Below, one piece after another: positions 8,956 through 17,335 of a stretch of DNA of 64,000 bases. Source of the DNA: an uncultured Trueperaceae bacterium. GTDB taxonomy: Bacteria > Deinococcota > Deinococci > Deinococcales > Trueperaceae. The stretch is from positions 248,001 through 312,000 of the forward strand of contig CALMXZ010000012.1 of assembly GCA_937873495.1 (NCBI GenBank), read 5' to 3'. The notes under the pieces are model-generated. The model ran no database searches. It had not been told where the DNA came from and was given only the letters and a program-made list of their open reading frames with translations. The translations under genes and the position numbers were made by a program. How positions within the stretch are numbered: the first letter of the stretch is position 1; every line of letters begins with the position of its first letter.

Positions 8956-9945
8956 CTAACGCCGTGGGGTGAAGCGACGGGTAGATGAGAATGAGGTTCG
9001 TGAAACCGAGGCGGCTCTCGCGAGCTTGTCGACGCCGATCACGATGGCCAGCCCCGCCAGGATGAGCCCGCTCATGAGGAGGGCGGCTCCGGCGTCACCG
9101 GTCGCCCACGGCCAGGTCGCGGCCCCGGCGCCGTCGACGTACGGCCACACCTTGCGCAGGCTCCCCAGCATGAAGCCCGTGAGGAGGGCGAGGGTGGCGT
9201 CGTGGAAACGCCGGAGGAGGTAGGTGAGGAAGCGCGCGAAGGAGAGGAGGCCTACCGCGGCGCCGAGCACGATCGGGACGATCACGGCGAGATCGAAATT
9301 GCCAAGGGCCGTGAGCGCCAGCTCGTACTTCTCGAGTAGCACGAGGATGAAGGCGCCGGAGATGCCGGGCAGCACCATGGCGCAGATCGCCAGGAAACCC
9401 GAGAGGAAGAGGAAGGTGGGTCCAGAGGGGGTCTCGACCGGCGTCAGGCCGACGATCACGAAGCCCGCCGCGGTGCCGAGCGCGAGCAGCAGGGCGATGG
9501 GCGCGTTCCAGCGGCGTACGTTGCGCCCGACGACGATGACCGATGCCGCGACCAGGCCCGTGAAGAAGGCCATCAGGTAACCGGGATGGCGCTCGAGCAG
9601 GTAGGCGACCACCCTCGACAGCAGGACGATGGCCGTGCCGATGCCGGCCGCGAGCAGGAACAGGAAGCCGCCGTGCATGGCGGTGAACGCTTCCCTGAAC
9701 CTGCCGCGCAGGAGGGGGCGCAGGAAGTCGCCTTTGGTCAAGGCCCCGATGCTCTCGAGCAGGCCGCCGTACACGCCGACGATCAGCGCGATCGTGCCGC
9801 CGCTCACGCCAGGGATGATGTCGCAGCTCCCCATGAGGAGGCCCTTGCAGTACAGAAGGGCCGCTTCGGCGAAGCTCTTCGGGGCGTGGCTTCCTCCCCC
9901 GAAGCCAAGACCGTTACGCTCGGTGGTGGCGCTCGGCTCCGACAC
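8956..9945 (-). CDS. DUF368 membrane protein, PopT-like polyprenyl-phosphate transporter
   Basis: A 329-residue polytopic membrane protein with about eight hydrophobic segments and two inverted pseudo-repeats. The signature glycine-proline motifs are MGSCDIIPGVSGGTIAL near residue 40 and CAMVLPGISGAFILVLLEKYE near residue 190. DUF368 proteins include PopT, reported to recycle undecaprenyl phosphate to the inner leaflet. If so, it would supply lipid carrier for peptidoglycan and surface glycan synthesis, which fits the PAP2-type phosphatases elsewhere in the window. The GTG start lies 7 nt after TAACAT, without a Shine-Dalgarno. Confidence 0.82.
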   Translation of the reverse strand: MSEPSATTERNGLGFGGGSHAPKSFAEAALLYCKGLLMGSCDIIPGVSGGTIALIVGVYGGLLESIGALTKGDFLRPLLRGRFREAFTAMHGGFLFLLAAGIGTAIVLLSRVVAYLLERHPGYLMAFFTGLVAASVIVVGRNVRRWNAPIALLLALGTAAGFVIVGLTPVETPSGPTFLFLSGFLAICAMVLPGISGAFILVLLEKYELALTALGNFDLAVIVPIVLGAAVGLLSFARFLTYLLRRFHDATLALLTGFMLGSLRKVWPYVDGAGAATWPWATGDAGAALLMSGLILAGLAIVIGVDKLARAASVSRTSFSSTRRFTPRR

Positions 9946-9952
9946 GGCGCGG

Positions 9953-9958
9953 ATGTTA
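9953..9958 (-). promoter_or_regulatory. Leaderless-type -10 box for the DUF368 gene
   Basis: TAACAT on the minus strand lies 7 nt before the GTG. The inverted repeats at 9972-10020 cover the region where its -35 contacts would fall. Confidence 0.45.
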
Positions 9959-9971
9959 TCACGCCCCTAAG

Positions 9972-10091
9972 CGGCCGCCTCGCGCCGCCTACCCGGCCGC
10001 GGGTAGCCGGGAGGCGGCCGTAGGCATCGGTGATGTCAATGAGGCGCGCCTACCCGGCCGCGGGTAGCCGAGAGGGACGGACGCCCGTCCC
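9972..10091. repeat. Cluster of inverted repeats with a duplicated hairpin
   Basis: The hairpin CTACCCG-GCCG-CGGGTAG occurs twice, at 9989-10006 and 10050-10067, within a longer shared stretch of 23 bases. The first copy is enclosed by CGGCCGCCTC (9972-9981) and GAGGCGGCCG (10011-10020). A third hairpin, GGGACGG/CCGTCCC, is at 10074-10091. All lie between two divergent promoters (9953-9958 minus and 10105-10110 plus). They could be operator sites, a terminator cluster or a dispersed repeat. Confidence 0.55.
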
Positions 10092-10104
10092 GGGGGTCAT
10101 GCGT

Positions 10105-10110
10105 TACTCT
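10105..10110 (+). promoter_or_regulatory. -10 box for the two-gene unknown unit
   Basis: TACTCT lies 17 nt before the ATG at 10128; GGAGG and GGAG lie between box and start, so this transcript would carry a short leader. Confidence 0.35.
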
Positions 10111-10127
10111 GGAGGCCGGAGCCACGG

Positions 10128-10409
10128 ATGAGCGATTCACAAGTGATGGCACGGCTGGCAGAGACTCTGGAAGGCCTGGGGCTGGAGCAGGGGAGCCTCG
10201 AGGACTTGGCGTCCCACCTCCTGTGGCGGATCGGCAGGTTGGCGGACGACGGCCCCGTCACCGTGCGTGTCGGCCTGGCGTCGAGCGCCGAGTCCTTCCA
10301 GGACCTGCAACGCCTGCGCGGCGCGAGCGACGCCGAGGTGGAGGCCGCCGCGCTGGACGGCACGCTCAGGGTCGAATGGGTCGGTCAGCGCCTGAAAGGC
10401 GAGCGGTGA
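10128..10409 (+). CDS. Small acidic protein, unknown (DUF3248-like?)
   Basis: A 93-residue soluble protein with no motif I can tie to a function. It is rich in Glu, Leu and Arg with an alternating pattern suggesting one helical half and one alpha-beta half (TVRVGLASSAESFQDLQRLRG). From memory it resembles the small Deinococcus-Thermus DUF3248 proteins, but I could not verify this. Its stop overlaps the start of the next gene as GTGA, so the two are translationally coupled. A GGAG motif lies upstream of the ATG. Confidence 0.6.
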   Translation: MSDSQVMARLAETLEGLGLEQGSLEDLASHLLWRIGRLADDGPVTVRVGLASSAESFQDLQRLRGASDAEVEAAALDGTLRVEWVGQRLKGER

Positions 10410-10999
10410 TCCCCGAAGCGACGGACGAGGCCCACAGTCCTGGTCGTGGCGAGCGCAGGCTCCTTAGGCTGGAGCGCGAGGTCTCGTTCCGCCTGCGGGC
10501 GCCCCTCCCCCAGGACGCCGCCCGCGCTTTCGTGCAGGACGTGCCCGGCTCGCTCGCGTACGCCGACTTCCTCGCCGGGGTGCGCCTCCGGCCTGGCGAC
10601 CCGCCGCTGCTCGAGGCGCGCCTGCCCGTGAACGCCGCCGTCTTCGGGGTGCGAGACGTTCCTTTCGTCAGCGCCGTCGTTCCGACGGGCTCAGGGGCGA
10701 AGTTGACCCCCGCCGGGCCGGTCGACCACGACCACGCTTGGGCGGAGGTGGGCGGCGAGGCGCGCGTCGAGCCGCTCGATGGCGGTAGCCGCCTCGACTA
10801 CGCGCTCACCGTCACGGTGTTCCTGGTCATGCCGAGCGTCGAGCGGTGGGGGGCGCAGGCGCTCATGAAGATGGTCGAAGTCACTGCCGCCAGCGTGCTG
10901 CGCAAGGTAGGCGAGCGCTTCCCGCGGGCCGTTGAGTTGGCCGCCGAGGCGGCGGCGCGTGGCGCGGCGGCCGCGGCCTCTTATGGCGCGCCTTCCTAG
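10406..10999 (+). CDS. Unknown SRPBCC-like protein (DUF3809-like?)
   Basis: A 197-residue soluble protein. The frame is open further upstream, but that stretch is Arg-rich and overlaps the preceding gene. The GTG overlapping that gene's TGA gives a protein whose start (LLRLEREVSFRLRAPL) looks genuine. The layout of beta strands and a long C-terminal helix (WGAQALMKMVEVTAASVLRKVGERFP) resembles the START/SRPBCC fold used for lipid or hydrophobic-ligand binding. I recall a Deinococcus family DUF3809 of similar form, unverified. The last 20 residues are Ala-rich. Confidence 0.6.
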   Translation: MIPEATDEAHSPGRGERRLLRLEREVSFRLRAPLPQDAARAFVQDVPGSLAYADFLAGVRLRPGDPPLLEARLPVNAAVFGVRDVPFVSAVVPTGSGAKLTPAGPVDHDHAWAEVGGEARVEPLDGGSRLDYALTVTVFLVMPSVERWGAQALMKMVEVTAASVLRKVGERFPRAVELAAEAAARGAAAAASYGAPS

Positions 11000-11061
11000 G
11001 CTGCGATCGCGCCTCGCCGCGCTGCCGACGGCCGGCTATAGCGTTCGGCGGAGCGAGACCG

Positions 11062-12441
11062 TCATTTCCCGACGCAGAAGCGCGAGAAGATGCTCGCGAG
11101 CGTCTCCTCGCCGATGCCATCGCGCCCCGTGATGTCGGCCAGCGCGCGCATGGCCTCCTGCAGGTCGAGGGCCGCCAGCTCGTACCAGCCGCCAAGCGCC
11201 TGGGCCCCGCCGCGTTCGACCGCCTCCAAGGCCGCCGTGATGGCCGCCACGTGGCGTTCGTTCCCGAGCCACACCTCCGCCCCGGCGGCCGAGCCGAGCA
11301 GCGCGTCGACCACGGCGGCCTCCAGCTCGCGTAGGCCCGCGCCCGTGAGCGCCGACACCCGCACCGGCGGCCGGGTACCAGGCGGCAGCCGTAGCTCGGT
11401 CTCCTCCCACGCTGCGCCGAGGTCGCCCTTGGTGATAACCACCAGCGTGCGCCCCTTGGCGAGTTCCGCCGTCAGCGAGCCGCCCTGCTGCTCGCCCAGG
11501 CTGGTCGAGCCGTCGAGCAGCAGGAGCCGGAGGTCGGCCTGCTCGGCAATGCGCTTGGCAAGCGACACGCCGGACGCCTCGATGTCGTCTTCCGCCTGCC
11601 GTATGCCGGCCGTGTCGATGGCTGTCACGGGAACGCCGCCGAGCGTGAGGGGCGCCTCGAGGTAGTCGCGCGTCGTGCCGGGCGTAGCGCTCACGAGCGA
11701 GCGTTCGTAGCCGAGGAGGGCGTTGAGGAGGCTCGATTTGCCCGCGTTCGGCCGCCCGACGAGCGCCAGCCTCGCGCCCATGCGACTCAGCCTGCCGGCC
11801 TCGGCCGTGGCGAGCAGCCGCCGCAGCTCGAGCGCCGCGCGCGCGACCGGCTCCTCCAGCGCCTGCTCGGGCACGTCGTCGTCGGGGTAGTCGAACGCGG
11901 CCTGCACGGCGGCGTAGGCCTCGAGGATGTCCGACTGCACGGCGCCGAGGCGCTCGCCCAACGCGCCGCTGAGGCCGAAGCCGGCGTTGCGCAAGGAGGC
12001 GTCGGTCTGCGCCTCGACCACGTCCATGACGCTCTCCGCTTGCAGCAGGTCGATGCGGCCGGCGAGGTAGGCGCGCAACGTGAACTCGCCCGGGCCGGCG
12101 AGCCGCGCTCCGGCGCGCAGGCAGGCGTCGAGCGTCGCCCGCAGGGCGGCCGGTCCGCCGTGCGTCTGGAGCTCGACGACGTCCTGCCCGGTGTAGGAGC
12201 GCGGCGCCCTGAAGGTCAGGAGCAAGGCCTCGTCGACGCGGCGGCCGCCGTCGACCACGCGGCCGTACACGACCCGGCCCGGTCTGGTGGCGCTCGGCCT
12301 CGAGCCGCTGGCCGGGGCGAAGACCGCGTCGGCCACTGCGTAAGCGCCCGGGCCTGAGACCCGTATCACGCCGACGGCCCCCATGCCGGGCGCGGTCGCG
12401 ATGGCGGCGATGGTGTCGTCGCTCGGTGGGAGGTTCGCCAT
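11062..12441 (-). CDS. mnmE: tRNA uridine-5-carboxymethylaminomethyl modification GTPase
   Basis: Works with MnmG to modify U34 of tRNAs reading split codon boxes. The N-terminal folate-binding domain begins DTIAAIATAPGMGAVGVIRVSG. The G domain has its P-loop at residues 229-236 (GRPNAGKS), the switch ATPGTTRD, and DTAGIR. The C-terminal catalytic motif is intact as FCVGK at the very end. The ATG giving 459 residues is preceded by a GGGGG tract; a 22-residue longer frame exists but lies in the shared promoter region. It is divergent from the PAP2 gene. mnmG is not in the window. Confidence 0.95.
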   Translation of the reverse strand: MANLPPSDDTIAAIATAPGMGAVGVIRVSGPGAYAVADAVFAPASGSRPSATRPGRVVYGRVVDGGRRVDEALLLTFRAPRSYTGQDVVELQTHGGPAALRATLDACLRAGARLAGPGEFTLRAYLAGRIDLLQAESVMDVVEAQTDASLRNAGFGLSGALGERLGAVQSDILEAYAAVQAAFDYPDDDVPEQALEEPVARAALELRRLLATAEAGRLSRMGARLALVGRPNAGKSSLLNALLGYERSLVSATPGTTRDYLEAPLTLGGVPVTAIDTAGIRQAEDDIEASGVSLAKRIAEQADLRLLLLDGSTSLGEQQGGSLTAELAKGRTLVVITKGDLGAAWEETELRLPPGTRPPVRVSALTGAGLRELEAAVVDALLGSAAGAEVWLGNERHVAAITAALEAVERGGAQALGGWYELAALDLQEAMRALADITGRDGIGEETLASIFSRFCVGK

Positions 12442-12524
12442 CCCCCAATGCTCGCATCCTCGGGGCGACCACGGCTGGTAAAATCGCGCTCTAGGCGCGA
12501 GCCGCACCGCGCTACGGAGGCCAA

Positions 12525-13403
12525 GTGGACACCATCATCACCCTGCAACGACTCGCGTCGCCTGCTCTCGACAGGGTGATGCTCCTCGTCACCGACCTCT
12601 GCTCGCAGGAAGCGTTCACGGTGTTGCTCGTCCTCGCGTTCCTGGCAGTCGACGCGTCGTTCGGGCGGCGCCTCGGCATCGTGTTCCTTGGCGGTGCCTA
12701 CCTCAACGACGTGATCAAGACGCTCGTCGACGCCCCGCGGCCGTTCCAGGTGCAGCCGGAGGTGCTGCGACCCGGCGCGGCGGACACCGCGCCTGGCAGC
12801 TCGTTCCCTTCCGGCCACGCCCAGTCGGCCGTCATCTTCTGGACGCTGTCCGCCTTGCAGTTCAAGCGGGCGTGGTTCTGGGTGGTGGCCGGCCTGATCG
12901 TTGGCGCCGTCGCCCTCTCGCGCGTCTACCTCGGCGTGCACTACCCCGTCGACGTCCTCGGGGGTCTGGCCGTCGGCCTGAGCGTGGTGGTGATCGCCCA
13001 GTTCGCCCGGCGCCTCGCCTTCGCGCCAGGCAAGGCCGTGATCGTCGCGCTCGGGCTGCTCGTCCCACTCGGCGTCCAACTGCTCTTCACCACCGAGACC
13101 TCGTACGTCTTCCTCGCGGTCGCCTCGGCCTTCATCGTCGGCCCTGAGTTCGTCGCGCACCGCGCCGCCGGCGGGGTGATCACCCGCCTTGGCATGGGCG
13201 TCGTCGGGGTGGTGCTCGTGGCGGCCGTGCTCAGCGCCACCTCGGCGCTCATGTCGGAGGAGCTGAAACACGCGCCGCTCACCGGCTACCTGCGATACCT
13301 GGTCATCGGCCTCACCGGCACCGTCCTCGCGCCCCTCGTGTGCCGCTGGGCGCGGCTCAGCGGCGGGCCGGTCGTAGCGACGGGTAGCGCGAGGCGCGCC
13401 TGA
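12525..13403 (+). CDS. PAP2-family membrane phosphatase
   Basis: A 292-residue integral membrane acid phosphatase with all three catalytic motifs: KTLVDAPRP (65-73), SFPSGHAQ with His98, and SRVYLGVHYPVD with Arg133 and His139. About seven membrane segments are predicted by eye. This family dephosphorylates lipid phosphates such as undecaprenyl diphosphate or phosphatidate. A long extra C-terminal membrane region follows the core. The GTG start has GGAGG upstream, and TAAAAT at about 12478 is a candidate -10. truA follows 1 nt after its stop, so the two are co-transcribed. Confidence 0.88.
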   Translation: MDTIITLQRLASPALDRVMLLVTDLCSQEAFTVLLVLAFLAVDASFGRRLGIVFLGGAYLNDVIKTLVDAPRPFQVQPEVLRPGAADTAPGSSFPSGHAQSAVIFWTLSALQFKRAWFWVVAGLIVGAVALSRVYLGVHYPVDVLGGLAVGLSVVVIAQFARRLAFAPGKAVIVALGLLVPLGVQLLFTTETSYVFLAVASAFIVGPEFVAHRAAGGVITRLGMGVVGVVLVAAVLSATSALMSEELKHAPLTGYLRYLVIGLTGTVLAPLVCRWARLSGGPVVATGSARRA

Positions 13404-13404
13404 C

Positions 13405-14241
13405 GTGCCGGACGGACGCGAAGCACCGCGCTCGCCGGGCGCGGTCGGCAAGAGGCGCCTGCGCCTGACGCTGGAGTTCGACGGCACCGGCTTCCTGGGG
13501 TGGCAGCGTCAGGCGGGCGGCGAGCGGACCGTGCAGGCCACCGTGGAGGGGGCGTTCGCGGCGCTGCCGGGCGAGCACTCGAGCGTGCTGGCGGCCGGTC
13601 GCACGGACGCCGGCGTCCACGCCCTGGCCATGGCTGCGCACGTCGACACGACCTGGACCCAACCCAACGAGAAGCTGCGCCTCGCCCTCAACGCGCATCT
13701 GCCGCCGGACGTCAAGGTCGTCAGGGTCTCGGACGCCGCGCCCGACTTCGAGGCGCAGTTCCACTGCCTGTACCGCCGCTACCTCTACCGTATGCGCATC
13801 ATGCGCGACGACCCGCGCGGCATCGCGATCCAGCGCGACCGCGTGCTCGCGGTCCACAGGCACGTCGACCTTGGCGCCATGGCCGCGGCCACGCGCCACC
13901 TGCTCGGCACCCACGACTTCTCGACGTTCGCCACCCAGGAGACCAGATCGACGGTGCGCACGGTGCACCTCTGCGAGCTGCGCCTCGAGCGGGGAGAGGT
14001 GCGCCTACACATCGCCGCGGACGGCTTCTTGCGCAACATGGTTCGCACCGTCGTCGGCACGTTGCTGTGGGTCGGGAAGGGGAAACTCGCCCCGGACGAC
14101 ATGCCTGGGTTGCTGGCCGCGCGCGACCGGCGGCGCGCTGGCCACAACGTCGGTCCGCAAGGCCTCTACTTCGCCGAGGCCGGCTACGCGCCGTGGGACC
14201 TGGACGTGTCCGAGCGCGCCATCGACGACCTGGTCGTCTGA
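13405..14241 (+). CDS. truA: tRNA pseudouridine(38-40) synthase
   Basis: Converts U38, U39 and U40 in the anticodon arm to pseudouridine. The catalytic aspartate is Asp68 in AAGRTDAGVHA. Other family blocks are LEFDGTGFLGWQRQ near the start, FHCLYRRYLYRM, and GDGFLRNMVRTVVGTLL-type residues (here ADGFLRNMVRTVVGTLLWVG). The 278 residues match the usual length with a short 16-residue basic N-terminal extension. It starts with GTG one base after the PAP2 gene stop. Confidence 0.93.
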   Translation: MPDGREAPRSPGAVGKRRLRLTLEFDGTGFLGWQRQAGGERTVQATVEGAFAALPGEHSSVLAAGRTDAGVHALAMAAHVDTTWTQPNEKLRLALNAHLPPDVKVVRVSDAAPDFEAQFHCLYRRYLYRMRIMRDDPRGIAIQRDRVLAVHRHVDLGAMAAATRHLLGTHDFSTFATQETRSTVRTVHLCELRLERGEVRLHIAADGFLRNMVRTVVGTLLWVGKGKLAPDDMPGLLAARDRRRAGHNVGPQGLYFAEAGYAPWDLDVSERAIDDLVV

Positions 14242-14252
14242 GACGGCTTACG

Positions 14253-14258
14253 TATACT
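14253..14258 (+). promoter_or_regulatory. Leaderless-type -10 box
   Basis: TATACT ends 7 nt before the ATG of the following GNAT-like gene, with no Shine-Dalgarno between. Confidence 0.5.
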
Positions 14259-14265
14259 CGGGTGC

Positions 14266-14739
14266 ATGAGCATCCGCATCAGGCCGCTCGTCGAAGGGGA
14301 CCTCGAGCGACTAGCCGAGTTGGACGGCGCCTACGCCTCCGGCCACGGTCTCGAGCGCGTCGTCAACCTCGCCGCCTTGCGGTTCTTCGAGCGCAGCGGC
14401 CACTCGTTCGTCGCAGAGCTCGTGGACGGCGGCGGTTCGCAGCTCGCGGGAGCGCTCCTGGCGCAGGCCGTGTGGACGGGCGAACGCCCGACCGTTCACG
14501 CCCACCGGCTCCTCGCGCGCGTGGACGGCGCGGCGGCGGTGCGCGCCGCTCTGGCGCGGGCCCTGGTCAAGAGCGCCTACGATGCGGGGGTGTACGACCT
14601 CGTGTTCCGTACGCCGAAGGCCGACGACGCCTTGCGGACCGCGCTGCTCGGCGAGGGCTACCTTGAGGACGACCACGTGACGTTGACGCTCGTCCTCGGC
14701 ACGCGGGCGGCGGCGTGGGCGGAGGGCAAGCGTGGCTGA
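14266..14739 (+). CDS. GNAT-fold protein (DUF1999-like?)
   Basis: A 157-residue protein starting [18 protein letters not shown], the usual first strand and helix of GNAT N-acetyltransferases. The later region ([23 protein letters not shown]) matches the final helix-strand of that fold. The acetyl-CoA pyrophosphate loop (RGxGxG/A) is not obvious, so catalytic activity is uncertain. From memory, Thermus and Deinococcus DUF1999 proteins look like this. It overlaps the next gene by 8 bp, forming a two-gene unit. Confidence 0.6.
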   Translation: MSIRIRPLVEGDLERLAELDGAYASGHGLERVVNLAALRFFERSGHSFVAELVDGGGSQLAGALLAQAVWTGERPTVHAHRLLARVDGAAAVRAALARALVKSAYDAGVYDLVFRTPKADDALRTALLGEGYLEDDHVTLTLVLGTRAAAWAEGKRG

Positions 14740-14953
14740 CGCCATCGCCAGGGTCCTGATGGGCGTGCGGGGCATGGACACGCTCGAAGCGCGCGAGCGC
14801 GTGATGGCCACGCTGCGGGTAGTGCCTGGCGTGCTGGAGGTGACGCCGGGCGATGCCGGGCGGGTCGCCGTCGAGTACGACGCGGGCGAGATAACCGCCA
14901 TGGACCTGATCCGCGCGCTGAGGAAGATCGGCTTCCTGGCCGGCATGGAGTGA
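14732..14953 (+). CDS. HMA-like ferredoxin-fold protein lacking the metal cysteines
   Basis: A 73-residue protein with the beta-alpha-beta-beta-alpha-beta pattern of heavy-metal-associated domains. [20 protein letters not shown] occupies the place of the usual GMxCxxC helix start, and [11 protein letters not shown] is the usual last helix. Both metal-binding cysteines are replaced (Thr and Ala), so copper chaperone activity is unlikely. The GTG start lies inside the end of the preceding gene, indicating co-translation. Its role is unknown; a protein-protein interaction module is one possibility. Confidence 0.6.
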   Translation: MADAIARVLMGVRGMDTLEARERVMATLRVVPGVLEVTPGDAGRVAVEYDAGEITAMDLIRALRKIGFLAGME

Positions 14954-15013
14954 CGGCCGGAGCGCACCATGCTCGCGATCGGCGGGGAGCTCGGTGGCTC
15001 CGGTACAATGCGC

Positions 15014-15019
15014 TTCGTA
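15014..15019 (+). promoter_or_regulatory. -10 box for asp23-fakA unit
   Basis: TACAAT (in CCGGTACAATGCG) lies about 50 nt upstream of the Asp23 ATG. GGAAGGTTGAGG just before the ATG supplies a ribosome binding site, so this transcript has a conventional leader. The position is approximate by a few bases. Confidence 0.4.
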
Positions 15020-15063
15020 ACGCGCGTGGCAGCCGGCGCCAAGGGCGCCAGGAAGGTTGAGGC

Positions 15064-15636
15064 ATGGACGACGAGACCGGACACGCCGCCGCCCCGACCG
15101 AGCGGGCGGCCGACGCGACCGCCCCGGCTCCGGCCGAGGGCCCGCCAGGAGCGGGTCCAGAGGTGGCGGGTGCGCAGGTGGCCAGTGAGGGCAAGAAGAA
15201 GGCGCCAGCCAAGGGCGTCACCGGCATGTTCGGCACGTTCGCCAAGCCGAAGGCCGAGGCGCGTGGCAAGGCCAGGGCGGCCAAGGCCGCACCCCGCGCC
15301 GTCGACCATGTCCGCGTGTCGGACGGCGCGCTCGCGAGCATCATCGGCTTGTCGGCCCACGAGGTCCCCGGGGTCGTGGGCATGGCGCCCGCGAGCTTCT
15401 CGGAGGGCATCAGGCGCATCCTTGGCGCCAGTCAGGTCGACGAGGGCGTCGTCGTCGAGCACCCCAACGGCGACGACCGGGCCGACATCGAGCTGCACGT
15501 CGTCGTCGCCTACGGCGTGAACATCCCCGTCGTAGCCGACTCGGTCAGGGAGCGCGTGCGCTACGCCGCCGAGCATCTGGCGGGCATCCGCCTCGACCAG
15601 GTGCGAGTGAAGGTCGTGGGTGTCAGTCGTGGCTGA
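15064..15636 (+). CDS. Asp23/Gls24 family envelope stress response protein
   Basis: A 190-residue protein in two parts. Residues 1-78 are low-complexity Ala/Pro/Lys/Glu with a basic patch (KPKAEARGKARAAKAAP). The conserved Asp23 domain follows from about residue 83 (VSDGALASIIGLSAHEVPGVVGMAPAS to LDQVRVKVVGVSR). Asp23 proteins are membrane-associated through partners and affect envelope homeostasis. As in many Gram-positive bacteria, it is immediately followed by a DAK2-domain gene, here with overlap. The extended N-terminus is unusual for the family. A second, shorter paralogue is at 44061. Confidence 0.85.
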   Translation: MDDETGHAAAPTERAADATAPAPAEGPPGAGPEVAGAQVASEGKKKAPAKGVTGMFGTFAKPKAEARGKARAAKAAPRAVDHVRVSDGALASIIGLSAHEVPGVVGMAPASFSEGIRRILGASQVDEGVVVEHPNGDDRADIELHVVVAYGVNIPVVADSVRERVRYAAEHLAGIRLDQVRVKVVGVSRG

Positions 15637-17254
15637 GCGTTCCACCGCCACCGCTTGGTCGGCCCAGGAGGTCGCGCGCGCCTTCGTGTTCGCCACCGAA
15701 TGGCTCGGGGTGCACGTGGACGAGGTGAACGCCCTCAACGTCTACCCGGTGCCGGACGGCGACACGGGTACGAACATGCACCTCACGCTCCAGTCGGTGC
15801 GGCGCCAACTCACCGAGCAGGACCACGAGCGCATGGAGCAGGTCGCGCGGGCGTTGTCGTACGGCTCGCTCCTTGGTGCCCGTGGCAACTCCGGCGTCAT
15901 CCTGTCGCAGGTCCTCAAGGGCTTCGCCGACTCCATCAAGGTCCACGATGACGTCGACGCGACCGCTCTCGTCGACGCCCTCCGGTCCGGCTCCGAGGCC
16001 GCTTACGCGGCCGTGATGAAGCCCGTGGAGGGCACGCTCCTGACGGTCGTGCGCGAGTCGGCCGAAGCGGGGGAGAAGTCCCTCCGAGCCGCCCACGCGC
16101 GCCCCGGCGTCAACGGAGTGGCACAGGAAGGCGTCCTGCGCGAGGTCCTCGCAGCGGGCAGGCTCTCGCTCGAGCGGACCCCCGAGCTGCTCCCCATCCT
16201 CAAGCAGGCCGGCGTGGTCGACGCCGGCGGCCTCGGCTACGTCCACCTCCTCGACGGTCTGCTGGCCTACTTCGACGGCCGCGACCTTCCACCCCCTCCC
16301 AAGATCGAGCGCCGCGCGCAAGAGCAGTTCGAGGAGCAGGCGTTCGGCTTCTGCACGGAGTTCCTCCTGGCCGACGTCACGGCCCCGACGAGCACCATCC
16401 GCGAGCTCGTCGCGCCGTTCGGCGATTCGCTCCTGGTCGTCGGGGCGGAAGGGTTCGTCAAGGGCCACATCCATACCGAGGAGCCGGAGAGGCTGCTCGC
16501 CACGGTCGCGCGCTACGGGCGGATGGTCCGTTCCAAGGTCGAGGACATGAGCGAACAGCACTCCGAGATCCTCGCCGACGTCGACGCGGCCAAGGCCGAG
16601 GCGCCGGCCAGCGCCGCCGTCGCCGTCGCCAACGGCTACGGCATCACCAAGGCCTTCCGCAGCCTCGGGGTGCGGGTGGTGGGCGGCGGTCAGACGGACA
16701 ACCCGTCGGTAGAGGACATCGCGGACGCCGTGCGCAGCGTGGGGGCCGAGAGCGTCATCGTCATGCCGAACAACAAGAACATCATCATGGCGGCCGAGCG
16801 CGTCGCGGAGCTGGTGCCCGACAAGCACGTGCGCGTGCTGCCGACGCGCACGATCGGTCAGGGCCTCGCGGCCGCCGTGCTCTTCCAGGAGGCGGTCGAC
16901 GCCGACACCCTCTTCGAAGAGATGCGCTCGGCGGCGGACGGAGCCCTCACCCTCGAGGTGACCCGCGCCAGCCGCGACGCCGAGATCGACGGCGTGAGCG
17001 TCCGCGTCGGCGACGCGATAGGGCTGGCGGACGGCGTACTGCTCGTGGCGGAGAGCGACGCGCCCGCCTGCTTGCTGGCGCTGCTCGCTGCCCGCGCCGC
17101 CGACTACGGCGTCGCCACGTTGTTCCACTCGACGGAGGCCGCCGAGGAGGTGCCGGGGCTCGTCGAGAGGATCGCGGCGGCGCACCCAGACCTGGAGCTC
17201 GAGGTGCACGCCGGCGGGCCCGACCTCTACGCCTACGTGATGGTGCTCGAGTAG
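15620..17254 (+). CDS. DAK2-domain fatty acid kinase subunit (FakA/YloV-like)
   Basis: A 544-residue protein. The N-terminal DhaL/DAK2 ATP-binding domain shows NVYPVPDGDTGTNMHLTL (three Asp metal ligands) and GARGNSGVILSQ. The middle contains EEQAFGFCTEFLL and GHIHTEEPERLL. The C-terminal domain shows VIVMPNNKNIIMAAERV. This order is that of FakA, which phosphorylates fatty acids bound by FakB/DegV proteins for phospholipid synthesis. No FakB is in the window. GTG at 15620 has AAGG 6 nt upstream; GTG at 15629 is an alternative. Overlap with the Asp23 gene is a known conserved pairing. Confidence 0.88.
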   Translation: MSVVAERSTATAWSAQEVARAFVFATEWLGVHVDEVNALNVYPVPDGDTGTNMHLTLQSVRRQLTEQDHERMEQVARALSYGSLLGARGNSGVILSQVLKGFADSIKVHDDVDATALVDALRSGSEAAYAAVMKPVEGTLLTVVRESAEAGEKSLRAAHARPGVNGVAQEGVLREVLAAGRLSLERTPELLPILKQAGVVDAGGLGYVHLLDGLLAYFDGRDLPPPPKIERRAQEQFEEQAFGFCTEFLLADVTAPTSTIRELVAPFGDSLLVVGAEGFVKGHIHTEEPERLLATVARYGRMVRSKVEDMSEQHSEILADVDAAKAEAPASAAVAVANGYGITKAFRSLGVRVVGGGQTDNPSVEDIADAVRSVGAESVIVMPNNKNIIMAAERVAELVPDKHVRVLPTRTIGQGLAAAVLFQEAVDADTLFEEMRSAADGALTLEVTRASRDAEIDGVSVRVGDAIGLADGVLLVAESDAPACLLALLAARAADYGVATLFHSTEAAEEVPGLVERIAAAHPDLELEVHAGGPDLYAYVMVLE

Positions 17255-17271
17255 CGCAGGACCTGGAGCCG

Positions 17272-17288
17272 TGAAGATGGGCTCTTCA
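17272..17288 (+). terminator. Weak stem-loop after fakA-like gene
   Basis: TGAAGA-TGGGC-TCTTCA, 6-bp stem followed by TTAAGG, lies 18 bp after the stop codon. Confidence 0.3.
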
Positions 17289-17335
17289 TTAAGGGCCGCA
17301 AGTCCGCTGCCCACGTCGTTCATCGCGCAGCACAT

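Noticed and set aside
9989-10067. CRISPR-like repeat
   Set aside because: Only two copies, palindromic throughout and without spacer-array regularity or cas genes.
11036-12472. 478-aa minus-strand frame over mnmE
   Set aside because: Arg-rich translation of the mnmE region in another frame; mnmE itself has all family motifs.
12366-13487. 373-aa minus-strand frame antisense to PAP2 gene
   Set aside because: Glu/Asp/Arg/His-rich antisense shadow; PAP2 motifs are on the plus strand.
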